Positions 18,599 through 26,797 of a DNA stretch of 64,000 nt are shown piece by piece. The number at the start of each line of letters is the position of its first letter. The first letter of the stretch is position 1. Source of the stretch: DATCHW01 sp963806045. Its GTDB lineage: Bacteria > Bacteroidota > Ignavibacteria > Tepidaquicellales > Tepidaquicellaceae. The notes under the pieces were generated by a model that searched no databases, was not told the DNA's origin, and worked only from the letters and a program-made list of their open reading frames with translations. A program made the translations under genes and the position numbers. The stretch covers positions 186,001 through 250,000 of the forward strand of contig CAWDWP010000001.1 of NCBI GenBank assembly GCA_963806045.1, read 5' to 3'.

Positions 18599-19486
18599 TT
18601 AATTTTTTATATCTCCTGTCTCCAACAACGTTGAAGAATTTATTGTAACTGTTTTTTTAACTTGCATTCTCCAGAATATCAGAGCAACTATAACACATAC
18701 AACACCAGTAAATATTCCGGTTTCAGAAACAATATAAGCAGCGTATCCTTTCTGAACTGTCATTTCATAGAAAATACCCATTAGAATAATATTACCGCTT
18801 GAATGAAGAACAACTCCCGTCCACAAACTTTTTGATTTTAATATCAGGACAGTTCTTACAAAAGAATAACCTACTATAACGAGAGTAAATCCCGGTAACG
18901 CTGCCCATAATGGTGTTCCTGTTCCATAGAAACCGCCGATGATTGCAGGCAAATGCCATACTGCCCAAATTAAACCGACAATCACGGATGTAACAGGAAC
19001 CGAATAAACTTTTAATAGTTTTGGAGTTAAAAATCCGCTCCACCCTATTTCTTCACCCAGGACAAAAATGCATGTGACAAGAAATCCTAATGACATTTTT
19101 GAAAGCAATCCGATTATGAAAGGAACCGGTAGTTCAAAGCCGAGCATCTTAGCCCATCTGTAGTTTATTACTTTGTCAGTTGTAAAATCCGCATAACCAC
19201 TGAGCCAGACAATTCCATATGCAATAAGAGATATAAATAAAGGCAGGATATAGCCATAAGCCAGAAAACGAATTTTACCGGATTTCCATCCGAAGTTACT
19301 AATTTTATCTCTATAAATTAAAGATGTTATTACCGCAGATATTCCGGGTGTCCACATCATTGCAAAAACTACACCCACACTATCTTTTGCACCATTAAAC
19401 ATCCAGATAAAAATCCCTGTTGTTATTATAGCAGTAATTACTAAAAATGTAATTATTTGTTTTGATATCCCTTTTTTTGTTTCCAT
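18599..19486 (-). CDS. CPBP family intramembrane glutamic endopeptidase
   Basis: A 295-residue polytopic membrane protein with about eight hydrophobic segments. The Abi/CPBP (Rce1-like) motifs are present: the catalytic glutamates in LGEEIGWSGFL, the His motif WAVWHLPAI, and the third motif VVLHSSGNII. Such proteases cleave membrane-embedded or prenylated peptides; in bacteria roles include bacteriocin immunity and processing. It stands alone between the peptidase at 16988-18502 and a region carrying a fossil gene end, so its own context gives no clue to substrate. Confidence 0.85.
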   Translation of the reverse strand: METKKGISKQIITFLVITAIITTGIFIWMFNGAKDSVGVVFAMMWTPGISAVITSLIYRDKISNFGWKSGKIRFLAYGYILPLFISLIAYGIVWLSGYADFTTDKVINYRWAKMLGFELPVPFIIGLLSKMSLGFLVTCIFVLGEEIGWSGFLTPKLLKVYSVPVTSVIVGLIWAVWHLPAIIGGFYGTGTPLWAALPGFTLVIVGYSFVRTVLILKSKSLWTGVVLHSSGNIILMGIFYEMTVQKGYAAYIVSETGIFTGVVCVIVALIFWRMQVKKTVTINSSTLLETGDIKN

Positions 19487-19712
19487 GTATTATTTTTTAT
19501 AATAGTGTTATCAGAACAACTCAAGATTACCGACAAATAGTGCTTGAATTAGGTTTTGTATTTTCGGTAAAAATGGAATAAACCATTAATTTTAAAAACT
19601 TTTCCCATCAAACCATTTTTTATTATTTATAATTATTATTTACCGATAGAAGAAGTTTCACGTTTATTATACGAATAAAATATTGCTTTGTTAAGGATAT
19701 TAGTATAATAAA

Positions 19713-19737
19713 AAAGCCGGAAGCACCCCCCGGCTTT
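19713..19737. terminator. GCCGG-stem hairpin terminator behind a fossil gene end
   Basis: An 8-bp stem (19713-19720 with 19730-19737) is almost identical in sequence to the terminator at 15567-15594. On the minus strand it follows the sorting-domain remnant at 19806-19893, so it appears to be the retained terminator of a deleted gene. Confidence 0.65.
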
Positions 19738-19805
19738 GAAAATAAAGTTTTACAACCTTTCCCGACTCGTCTGGATAAACGTCTTAAGTTTACATCTAAC
19801 GTCTT

Positions 19806-19893
19806 ACTTAAGTAATACCATCTTCTTTGTTTCGCTGAGCCCTTCTGAAATTAATCTATAAAAATAAATTCCACCTGGATATTCGCTTGAAAG
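19806..19893 (-). pseudogene. remnant of a type IX sorting domain (last strands only)
   Basis: The minus strand reads GGIYFYRLISEGLSETKKMVLLK and then a stop, which is the last two strands of a type A sorting domain. It has no start and no upstream YPNPFNPST part. It lies in frame directly behind the TAG stop of the small membrane protein gene at 19894-20076. I take it as the surviving 3' end of a deleted cargo gene. An in-frame fusion ended by a stop mutation is the other possibility. Confidence 0.7.
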
Positions 19894-20076
19894 CTAATCA
19901 ACCGAAGATGTTTCGGGTTGTTGGCTGCTTGGCTCTTCTGTTTTTTGCGGTACTGCAAAAAAACCAAAAAGTACAAGTAATCCAAAGAGCACATAAAGAA
20001 TTGGAGTACTAAGCAAGAACCCCAGGAATCCAAGACATCCGAGAAAACCCAGGTAACCTAGTTTATGTGTTATCAT
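19894..20076 (-). CDS. small two-helix membrane protein, DUF3796-like
   Basis: A 60-residue protein with the phrase KLGYLGFLGCLGFLGFL at its start and a second hydrophobic helix (LYVLFGLLVLFGFFAV), then a hydrophilic Pro/Glu/Ser tail. The LGYLGFLGFLGF pattern is typical of DUF3796-type small membrane proteins, whose role is unknown. Length and composition are consistent with a true gene even though it is short. The tail (SSQQPETSSVD) ends at a TAG codon behind which a sorting-domain remnant continues in frame. Confidence 0.6.
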   Translation of the reverse strand: MITHKLGYLGFLGCLGFLGFLLSTPILYVLFGLLVLFGFFAVPQKTEEPSSQQPETSSVD

Positions 20077-20132
20077 GTTTTTTTAATTTAAAGTTTATAA
20101 AACAATATAAAGTAAAAAAATTATTTATTAAT

Positions 20133-21374
20133 TTATTTAATTAATATCATACGTTTGGTTTCGGTAAATTCGTCAGTTGTTAATTTGTATAAATAAATTC
20201 CGCTCGAGAGATTACTTCCATCAAAAGTGATCTCATAACTACCAGGTTTCAGGGATTCATTTATTAAAGTTTCTATTTCTCTGCCGAGTGCATCATATAT
20301 AGTTAGTCTTACGAATTTGTTCTTTGGTAATTCATAACGAATATTAGTTGATGGATTAAATGGATTGGGATAGTTCTGAGAAAGCGAATATTGGGATGGT
20401 ATTTCGTTACTGATTCGATAGACACCCGTGATACCGCCTGTTGTTGTTTTCAGGATAGTGCCAAGGTCTCCTACAGCCCATCCGGTTAAAGCATTTACAA
20501 AATAAACAGATCGCAATGAATTGCCAGTACCGCTAATTTGGTCTGACCAATTGGTTCCACCATTTGATGTATACATTATAGTTCCCATCCAACCCGCCGC
20601 CCATCCGGTTGAAACATTTGTGAAATATACTGATGTTAAAGCATTACCAAGTGGTACAGGTTGTATTGACCAGTTGTTTCCTGAATCAGTTGATTTTAAT
20701 ATTGGTGGACTCGGAGTACCCATACCAACGGCATAACCTATTGTTGTACTGCCTGCAGGAAAATGAACTGAATAGAGAAACTTTGTAGGATCGCTAACCG
20801 ACGAAGACCAGTTGAACCCGCCGTTTGTCGTTTTGTATAGAATACCATTTCCGGCTATGAATCCAACTAACGAGGAAGTAAAAAAAACTGAGTGAAGAGA
20901 TAAAGAGCTGCTCAATAATGGAATCCAGTTTGTACCGCTATTAGTAGTTTTTAAGATTGTCAAAAATTCCCCAACAGCCCAACCCGTAGTTGGGGAAATA
21001 AAAAAAACCGAATTAAGTGCTGAAGTACTTCCTGTTGTTTGCAATACCCAAGTGTCTCCACCATTTCCTGTGGAAATAATATCACCATCAAATCCGACTG
21101 CCCAGCCTAGCGTAGTACTTACAAAAAATACCGACTGAAGCGGATTAGCGGTAGGACTCGTTTGTGTGAACCAGTTCGTTCCTCCGTTAGTTGTTTTCAA
21201 TATTTTTCCCGCATAACCAACCGCCCAGCCGGTCATGTCATTTACAAAGCAGACAGATTGCAAATGCTCGGATGTTCCGCTTGATTGAGTGAACCAACCT
21301 GTTTGCGAGAAACTAATTTGATACATCATCAGAAATAGAAGAAAACATAATAGTTTGGGTTTAATTGAATTCAT
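20133..21374 (-). CDS. YCF48/Asp-box-like beta-propeller protein with type IX sorting domain
   Basis: A 413-residue secreted protein: signal peptide (KLLCFLLFLMMYQISFS), about seven repeats of roughly 42 residues with the pattern LQSVxFVNxxxGWAVGxxGxILKTTNGGTNW, then the sorting domain (LSQNYPNPFNPST to KRMILIK). The GWAVG...TTNGG..W repeat is the one found in YCF48/photosystem II assembly factor-like propellers, here surely not photosynthetic but a generic secreted propeller. Likely surface-bound; ligand unknown. Confidence 0.85.
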   Translation of the reverse strand: MNSIKPKLLCFLLFLMMYQISFSQTGWFTQSSGTSEHLQSVCFVNDMTGWAVGYAGKILKTTNGGTNWFTQTSPTANPLQSVFFVSTTLGWAVGFDGDIISTGNGGDTWVLQTTGSTSALNSVFFISPTTGWAVGEFLTILKTTNSGTNWIPLLSSSLSLHSVFFTSSLVGFIAGNGILYKTTNGGFNWSSSVSDPTKFLYSVHFPAGSTTIGYAVGMGTPSPPILKSTDSGNNWSIQPVPLGNALTSVYFTNVSTGWAAGWMGTIMYTSNGGTNWSDQISGTGNSLRSVYFVNALTGWAVGDLGTILKTTTGGITGVYRISNEIPSQYSLSQNYPNPFNPSTNIRYELPKNKFVRLTIYDALGREIETLINESLKPGSYEITFDGSNLSSGIYLYKLTTDEFTETKRMILIK

Positions 21375-21596
21375 TTTATTTAATATTATGTTAGTTTATA
21401 AAATTAAATATTGATCGTTCCAAAAATCATAGTTTACTACCGGCTTTTCCAAAGTACAGCAATAAATAAGTGAAATAATTACCAAAATTGAAAAATTTGG
21501 AAAAACATAAAGAAATAAAAAATTATTTTTTATTTCCATAACAGAATTCTTAATGTATTTTATATTCTATAAGTTAAATCTTTTAATACGCTAAGA

Positions 21597-21731
21597 TTGG
21601 ATTATACAATCCAACGGGTACTTTCGCGAAGTTGGTAGAATTAATCTGTTATGCGACCTTTTTTTTTCTTCTTTAGATTGGTTTTATACCCGTTACACAT
21701 TGCTTATCTTCTTTTAGATAAGTTCTACCAA
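21597..21731. other. structured stretch within a 720-bp non-coding gap
   Basis: The gap 21375-22097 has no credible gene. Within it, 21597-21614 is a hairpin (7-bp stem), 21703-21722 another (7 bp), and two longer pairings cross each other: 21613-21620 with 21687-21694, and 21632-21640 with 21723-21731. The crossed pairing is pseudoknot-like. It could be a small RNA or leader, or chance in AT-rich DNA. The rest of the gap shows only a degenerate terminator near 21987-22014. Confidence 0.25.
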
Positions 21732-22053
21732 TCGCAAAATTAAATTATGTAAATTGAATTTTATTGTCAATAGTTGGAATAAATAATTATTTACATCTTT
21801 TCCGGGAATTTCAAATAAACTAATGCTTTTAAGTCATTCGATTTTATGTTACAGGAAGCAGAGCCGCGCATATATATATTAATGATTATTCAAAAAATTA
21901 TAATCACATCTTGATACTAAAAAGACACTAATATTTTTCAAAAGGAAACGGTTAGAAAGATGAGCGGGAATTTATTGTGATTAATTAAAAGCCGGAAGAA
22001 AATTCCCCGTTTTTGAAAATTAAGTTCAAAATGAATTCTTATTTTATTATAAG

Positions 22054-22076
22054 TCCCGATATATTCGTTATCGGGA
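22054..22076 (-). terminator. hairpin behind the 22098-24377 gene
   Basis: An 8-bp perfect stem (22054-22061 with 22069-22076) lies 22 nt after the stop of the minus-strand cargo gene. It lacks a strong T-run on the minus strand, so termination is plausible but unproven. Confidence 0.4.
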
Positions 22077-22097
22077 TTTCTGATTAAGTAACTATCG

Positions 22098-24377
22098 TCA
22101 CTTAATCATAATCATTTTTTTTGTTTCCGAATATTTTCCTGTTGTTAATTTATAAAAATATATTCCACTTGATAAATTACTTCCATCAAATGTGACTTCA
22201 TATGTCCCTGGTTTTAGTTGTTCATTTACAAGTGTTGCGGTTTCTCTTCCAAGAATATTAAAGATTATAAGTTTGACGTCTGACGTCTGACGTTTGGCAT
22301 CTGACGGAATACTGAATTTTATATTGGTCGTTGGATTAAACGGATTCGGGTAGTTTTGCATTAAATTATATTCTCTCGGAATTTCCTGGCTATAATTATT
22401 AATCCCGACAGAAATCATGTTTGAATTTTTGAATATGCAGGCATCCACTAATGTTACAGCAAAAATTTTTCCGTCTGATGTTAAGTATGAGCCGTATATA
22501 TCATCTATACTCGAAAGAAGGCTGGTATTTGTCCAGTTCACCCCACCGTTTGATGTATAATAAGAAGTTCCATAGGTCCCCATAACAACACCTTCAAGAG
22601 AATTTGTAAATTCAAGTGTGTAAAGTGTAATTATAGTACTTGAAGAAAATCCCGTGCTTATCCAGGGGGTTGTACCTCCGTTCGTTGTCTTGTAAACCTT
22701 ATTATTTGAACCAACACAATATCCTGTTAACGGATTAAGCATTTTAATACCGTATAATGAGCCCGCCAGATAATTATCCGAAAGTGCTGTTGAATCCCAG
22801 GTTACTCCTCCATTAGTAGTTTTCCATGGTCTCGGTTTAGGATTTAAAATCCATCCGTTATTCTCATCGAGCATTGAAGCTACATATACAGAATTTTCGT
22901 TCCCTGATATAGTACCAAATTTCTGCTTAAACCAATTCACACCACCGTTTGTTGTTTTAAATATAGTTGAATCATTTCCTGTAGCAAATCTTGAAAAAAT
23001 CCATCCGGTCTGTGCATTTACAAAATCAACTTTTGATAGAATCAAACCTGCGGGTATATTGGGAATAATAAGGGAATCCCAGTTAAGTCCGCTATTCACA
23101 GTTTTATAAACAGCAGACCTGTTACCGCAAATAAAACCTGTATTAGCATCCAGCATATCTATGCTATAAAAGTCAGCAATAGAAGTTGGTGATGGGGAAA
23201 TAACAGTCCAGTTTATACCTCCGTTAGATGACCTTAAAATCTGGTCATGTGTTATAAGTGAAGAACTAGCAGATGATGGCGAACCCACAGAAATCACAGT
23301 TCCTAGAGACGATGAAGCCCATATATCACGAAGGCTGCCTATTTTTAAATATTGACTAAGTGCAGTTTTATTTGAGGATACTGTCTGGTGAATTGAACCA
23401 TGAGCACCAACAGTAACCATTGTATCACCCGTTATTGATATATCCGTAGAGTAAAATGAATTGCTCCACGGTAAAAATGTTTGTGGTGACATAATTTGTA
23501 AGGAATCCCAGGTAACACCGAGATTCGATGAATGCCATAAATAATTAGAAGAACCCGTAAGAAAAACTGCATTATTTCTGTATTTTATATCTGAAAAATG
23601 AATACTTCTGTCAAATAGTACACCGGACATATTCGTCCAGTTATATCCTCCATTTGTTGTATATCTGCATCTGCCCCAGTCACCACAGGCAAAACCAGAA
23701 TTTGCATCTAGAAATATTACTTTGTTGAAATTCACCTGACTTCCAATCGCATAAGTATTCCAGAGGTAACCACCGTTCGTAGATATACAAACATCTCCTA
23801 ATTGATTTAATACAAGCAATTTATTTTCATTAAATACATAAAGGTCAAGAGGATTAGTATAAGGAGGTGCAGTACCGTAGCTTGCATTCCAGTTTAAACC
23901 TCCATCAGTAGTTTTCATTAATCTGTAATTCGTCAGTCCACTTATAACGTAACCGGTATAATCATTAATAAAGAATATACCTGTAATAGTTGAATTCGTT
24001 GAAGCCGGATTACCCGGTACACTGTCAAAAGTAACTCCCCCATCGGTTGTTCTGAAAATAGAACCGTATGCTCCTACAACTATTCCAGTGTTAAGATTAA
24101 AGAACCATGCTTTACGTAAATCTGCTCTTTGGAGAGGTACACCCGACATTCTTCCTGCCTTATGCTGGAAAATCCAGTTAGCTCCTCGGTCAGAAGTTTT
24201 AACGAAAGTTCCTTTAGCACCGATTGCATAAATCGTATTTACATCCCACATTTTTACCCACCGGAGGTCGTTCCCCTGAGGCGACTGATGTAACCATTTC
24301 CAATCCTGGTATAATTGTGCATTAAGATTTGAAACAAAGAAAAAAGATGTGAGCAATATTATGATATTATTTTTCAT
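22098..24377 (-). CDS. YCF48/Asp-box-like propeller protein with type IX sorting domain (759 aa)
   Basis: A 759-residue secreted protein with signal peptide (IIILLTSFFFVSNLNAQ) and perhaps 14 propeller repeats of the form KTTNGGxNW preceded by TGxxxG, enough for two propellers. The sorting domain (LMQNYPNPFNPTT to KKMIMIK) carries an unusual insertion: between IPSDA and VKLIIFN there are the extra residues KRQTSD, coded by a short DNA repeat of a GACGTCT-like unit (about 22280-22306). The function of the propeller is not known. It diverges from the CDF transporter gene at 24769 across a 390-bp gap. Confidence 0.85.
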   Translation of the reverse strand: MKNNIIILLTSFFFVSNLNAQLYQDWKWLHQSPQGNDLRWVKMWDVNTIYAIGAKGTFVKTSDRGANWIFQHKAGRMSGVPLQRADLRKAWFFNLNTGIVVGAYGSIFRTTDGGVTFDSVPGNPASTNSTITGIFFINDYTGYVISGLTNYRLMKTTDGGLNWNASYGTAPPYTNPLDLYVFNENKLLVLNQLGDVCISTNGGYLWNTYAIGSQVNFNKVIFLDANSGFACGDWGRCRYTTNGGYNWTNMSGVLFDRSIHFSDIKYRNNAVFLTGSSNYLWHSSNLGVTWDSLQIMSPQTFLPWSNSFYSTDISITGDTMVTVGAHGSIHQTVSSNKTALSQYLKIGSLRDIWASSSLGTVISVGSPSSASSSLITHDQILRSSNGGINWTVISPSPTSIADFYSIDMLDANTGFICGNRSAVYKTVNSGLNWDSLIIPNIPAGLILSKVDFVNAQTGWIFSRFATGNDSTIFKTTNGGVNWFKQKFGTISGNENSVYVASMLDENNGWILNPKPRPWKTTNGGVTWDSTALSDNYLAGSLYGIKMLNPLTGYCVGSNNKVYKTTNGGTTPWISTGFSSSTIITLYTLEFTNSLEGVVMGTYGTSYYTSNGGVNWTNTSLLSSIDDIYGSYLTSDGKIFAVTLVDACIFKNSNMISVGINNYSQEIPREYNLMQNYPNPFNPTTNIKFSIPSDAKRQTSDVKLIIFNILGRETATLVNEQLKPGTYEVTFDGSNLSSGIYFYKLTTGKYSETKKMIMIK

Positions 24378-24768
24378 ATTTATCTAAAAAATTGTAATAA
24401 TTATTTATACCAATATAATAATTAATAGCAAAACTTTATTCAGTATAAAAAGATAGAAATATAATTATGATTTGTCAAAAATTTTCTTATTTACGAGCAA
24501 ACTGTAATTTTAACAGAATAAATTTGTATATTTTATTATTAATTTCACGATTAACATTTCATACAATCTATCATCCGGATTTCGGTTAGACTTGCCGTAA
24601 AGTGCTGTTAACAAAAATCAGCCTTTAACTATGTAAAATCAGAATATTATACTTTTAGTAAATTGTAAAAAATATATTCTATTTGTATATTAATACGTTA
24701 GCGGAAATTAAAAACGAACAAAAAAAGAACGTAAGTTTGATAATCAAAATCTAACATTTGACACTGCA
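24378..24768. other. divergent intergenic region
   Basis: AT-rich gap between the start of the minus-strand gene at 22098-24377 and the plus-strand CDF gene at 24769. It must hold promoters for both, but I could not assign boxes with confidence. No coding or RNA gene is visible. Confidence 0.4.
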
Positions 24769-25686
24769 ATGCGAACACAATCTTTGAAAAAATATATTTA
24801 TCTGTCAATTGCTGCTGCTGTAGCTACAATTGCTCTCAAGTTTCTGGCATATTTTCTCACCAATTCGGTTGGTATACTTTCCGATGCACTTGAGTCATGC
24901 GTTAATTTTGTCGCTGCTGTGTTTGCTTTGGTTATGCTTACCATTGCCGAAAAACCTGCCGATGAAGAACATGCCTTTGGTCACAGTAAGGCAGAATATT
25001 TTTCAAGCGCTATTGAAGGCGGGTTGATTGTACTTGCCGCATTCAGCATAATCTGGTCTGCAATACCGAGGGTTATAAATCCGCAACCCCTCGAAAACCT
25101 GGGAATTGGTTTGTTTATTGCCGTTGGGGCTTCGGGAATTAATCTGGCGGTAGCCCTTATTCTATTAAAAAAAGGAAAGGAAAATAATTCTATTACACTT
25201 GAAGCCGATGGTAAACATTTAATGACTGACGTATACACATCCGCAGGGGTTTTAATAGGTATCGGTCTTGAAATATTTACAGGCTTGCTGGTACTGGACG
25301 GTATTGTTGCTATTGGGGTTGCACTTAATATCTTATGGACAGGGTATCAGCTGATGCGTCGTTCAGCTATGGGTTTGCTCGATTCCGGAATACCCGAAAC
25401 AGAACTTTTAAAAATAGTCACATTATTAGAATCCCTAAAATCTCAGAACATCGAATATCATTCTCTTTTAACAAGGCAGGCAGGACAGCGAAAATTTATT
25501 TCGGTTCATATTCTTATGCCCGGAGAAGGGACTATACAGGAAGGACATGACACTGTCGAGAGGATTGAAAAAGATTTACGAAACTTGTTTAAAGTACCCG
25601 TAACCGTATTTACGCATCTCGAACCGAAGGAAGACCCCGTATCTATGTTAGACATAGGTCTTGACAGACGCGACTCTTCAATTTAG
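24769..25686 (+). CDS. cation diffusion facilitator (CDF) transporter
   Basis: A 305-residue proton/cation antiporter exporting divalent metals. Six TM helices are followed by a cytoplasmic ferredoxin-like domain (from about residue 210, with HSLLTRQAGQRKFISVHI and TVERIEKDL). The transport site would use TM2 SDALESCVN (Glu42 and Asn46 at the positions normally filled by His/Asp and Asp) and TM5 HLMTD (His150, Asp154). The family motif HAFGHSKAEYF is in the TM2-TM3 loop. The Glu/Asn TM2 pair suggests a branch other than the classical zinc exporters, so Fe, Mn or Zn are all possible. ATG start chosen; no upstream alternative in frame. Confidence 0.9.
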   Translation: MRTQSLKKYIYLSIAAAVATIALKFLAYFLTNSVGILSDALESCVNFVAAVFALVMLTIAEKPADEEHAFGHSKAEYFSSAIEGGLIVLAAFSIIWSAIPRVINPQPLENLGIGLFIAVGASGINLAVALILLKKGKENNSITLEADGKHLMTDVYTSAGVLIGIGLEIFTGLLVLDGIVAIGVALNILWTGYQLMRRSAMGLLDSGIPETELLKIVTLLESLKSQNIEYHSLLTRQAGQRKFISVHILMPGEGTIQEGHDTVERIEKDLRNLFKVPVTVFTHLEPKEDPVSMLDIGLDRRDSSI

Positions 25687-25703
25687 TAATTACAAACTCA
25701 AAT

Positions 25704-26084
25704 CTATTTACTCATACCAAGATATACTCCGCCGAAATATGGAATCAGCCAGATAAGCCAGACTATAATACTATAGCGGTGGAATTCCTTAATTGCTTTT
25801 TCGCTTCCGCGTTTTACAACCCAGGTAGCCCAGACTGCGTGGATAAGCATAAGCCAGATTGCAATTTGTCCCGTAAGAGTATGTGATTCCAGCAGGTTAA
25901 ATGGTTTGGTAGCCAATTGATGCATAGCCCAGGTACCGGCTACATCAAACAAAAAGCCTGTCCAGAAAGCAACGACGTGCCAGGGCTTAAGGTATCGGGC
26001 AATCCTTTCAGACCAAATTCCCAGTGAATAGAAAACTAATGCAAGAGTGATTAGTGAAGAAGAAATGACTATAGTAACTGGCAT
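25704..26084 (-). CDS. small four-helix membrane protein, HsmA/TIGR03987-like
   Basis: A 126-residue integral membrane protein with four hydrophobic helices and conserved-looking His/Trp positions (KPWHVVAFWTGFLFDVAGTWAMHQ, ESHTLTGQIAIWLMLIHAVWA, FHRYSIIVWLIWLIPYFGG). This matches my memory of the HsmA/TIGR03987 family of unknown function. It is convergent with the CDF gene (17 nt apart) and is not in an operon with it. Confidence 0.65.
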   Translation of the reverse strand: MPVTIVISSSLITLALVFYSLGIWSERIARYLKPWHVVAFWTGFLFDVAGTWAMHQLATKPFNLLESHTLTGQIAIWLMLIHAVWATWVVKRGSEKAIKEFHRYSIIVWLIWLIPYFGGVYLGMSK

Positions 26085-26316
26085 ATATATTAGTTCTGAA
26101 GATTTCAGTAAATTTCAATATTACAATATACCTATATAAAAAAATATAATCCCAAGAAATTAAAATCATTAATTAAAATTAACGAAAGTAATTATTCGTC
26201 CGCTATTTGATAGATCTAACAACTATTAAAACATTGATTTGCACTAAATGCGTAATATTAAAAAGGATATTTGAAATAAGGGTTATTTTGTCTCAATCGA
26301 AAGAATTAATTCTTTT

Positions 26317-26338
26317 TTCAATCCAAAGGGGGATTGAA
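26317..26338. other. hairpin in the 713-bp gap before the giant gene
   Basis: An 8-bp perfect stem (26317-26324 with 26331-26338) and 6-nt loop. The gap 26085-26797 holds no credible gene; this hairpin and the palindrome at 26466-26485 are the only structures I see. Confidence 0.3.
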
Positions 26339-26447
26339 TTTCCAAAAAATGTTATCTAAGTTCATCTTGCGTTATTAAGAAAATTCGTTATACGCCAAAG
26401 GGATTTAGAGGTGAAAATCTCTGAATTCCAAAATAATTATTCGAAAG

Positions 26448-26502
26448 AAGAAATTGAATGAAAAATTCGATAATTAATTATCGAAGAGAATCATTTCTTC
26501 AA
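26448..26502. promoter_or_regulatory. perfect 20-bp palindrome inside a longer imperfect stem upstream of the giant gene
   Basis: Positions 26466-26485 form a perfect palindrome with core TAATTAATTA, and outer arms (26448-26457 with 26493-26502) also pair. It lies about 300 bp before the giant surface protein gene. It could be an operator or an RNA hairpin; function is not known. Confidence 0.3.
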
Positions 26503-26797
26503 ATATGTTTGATGTCAATGTTATATCTCATCAGAACATTTGGATAATTGGCGCATCCCGAAAATTTAAAACAAAAATTTTTTTAAATTTCAAATGTTGC
26601 GAGTGAACATTGCATTATCAAGGCAGAGATATCTGCAAATAGTAGTTATCGTTAAAAAAGAATTTCCGGTGACAAGGTTAAAGACGAAAAAAACATTAAT
26701 CGAAAACTTCATCGATGCGGATTGGAATTATTATTTGAATTTTACTATTTAAGTAGCTTTAGGGACTTATTTTTTCTAAACAAAATTTTAAAATGAA

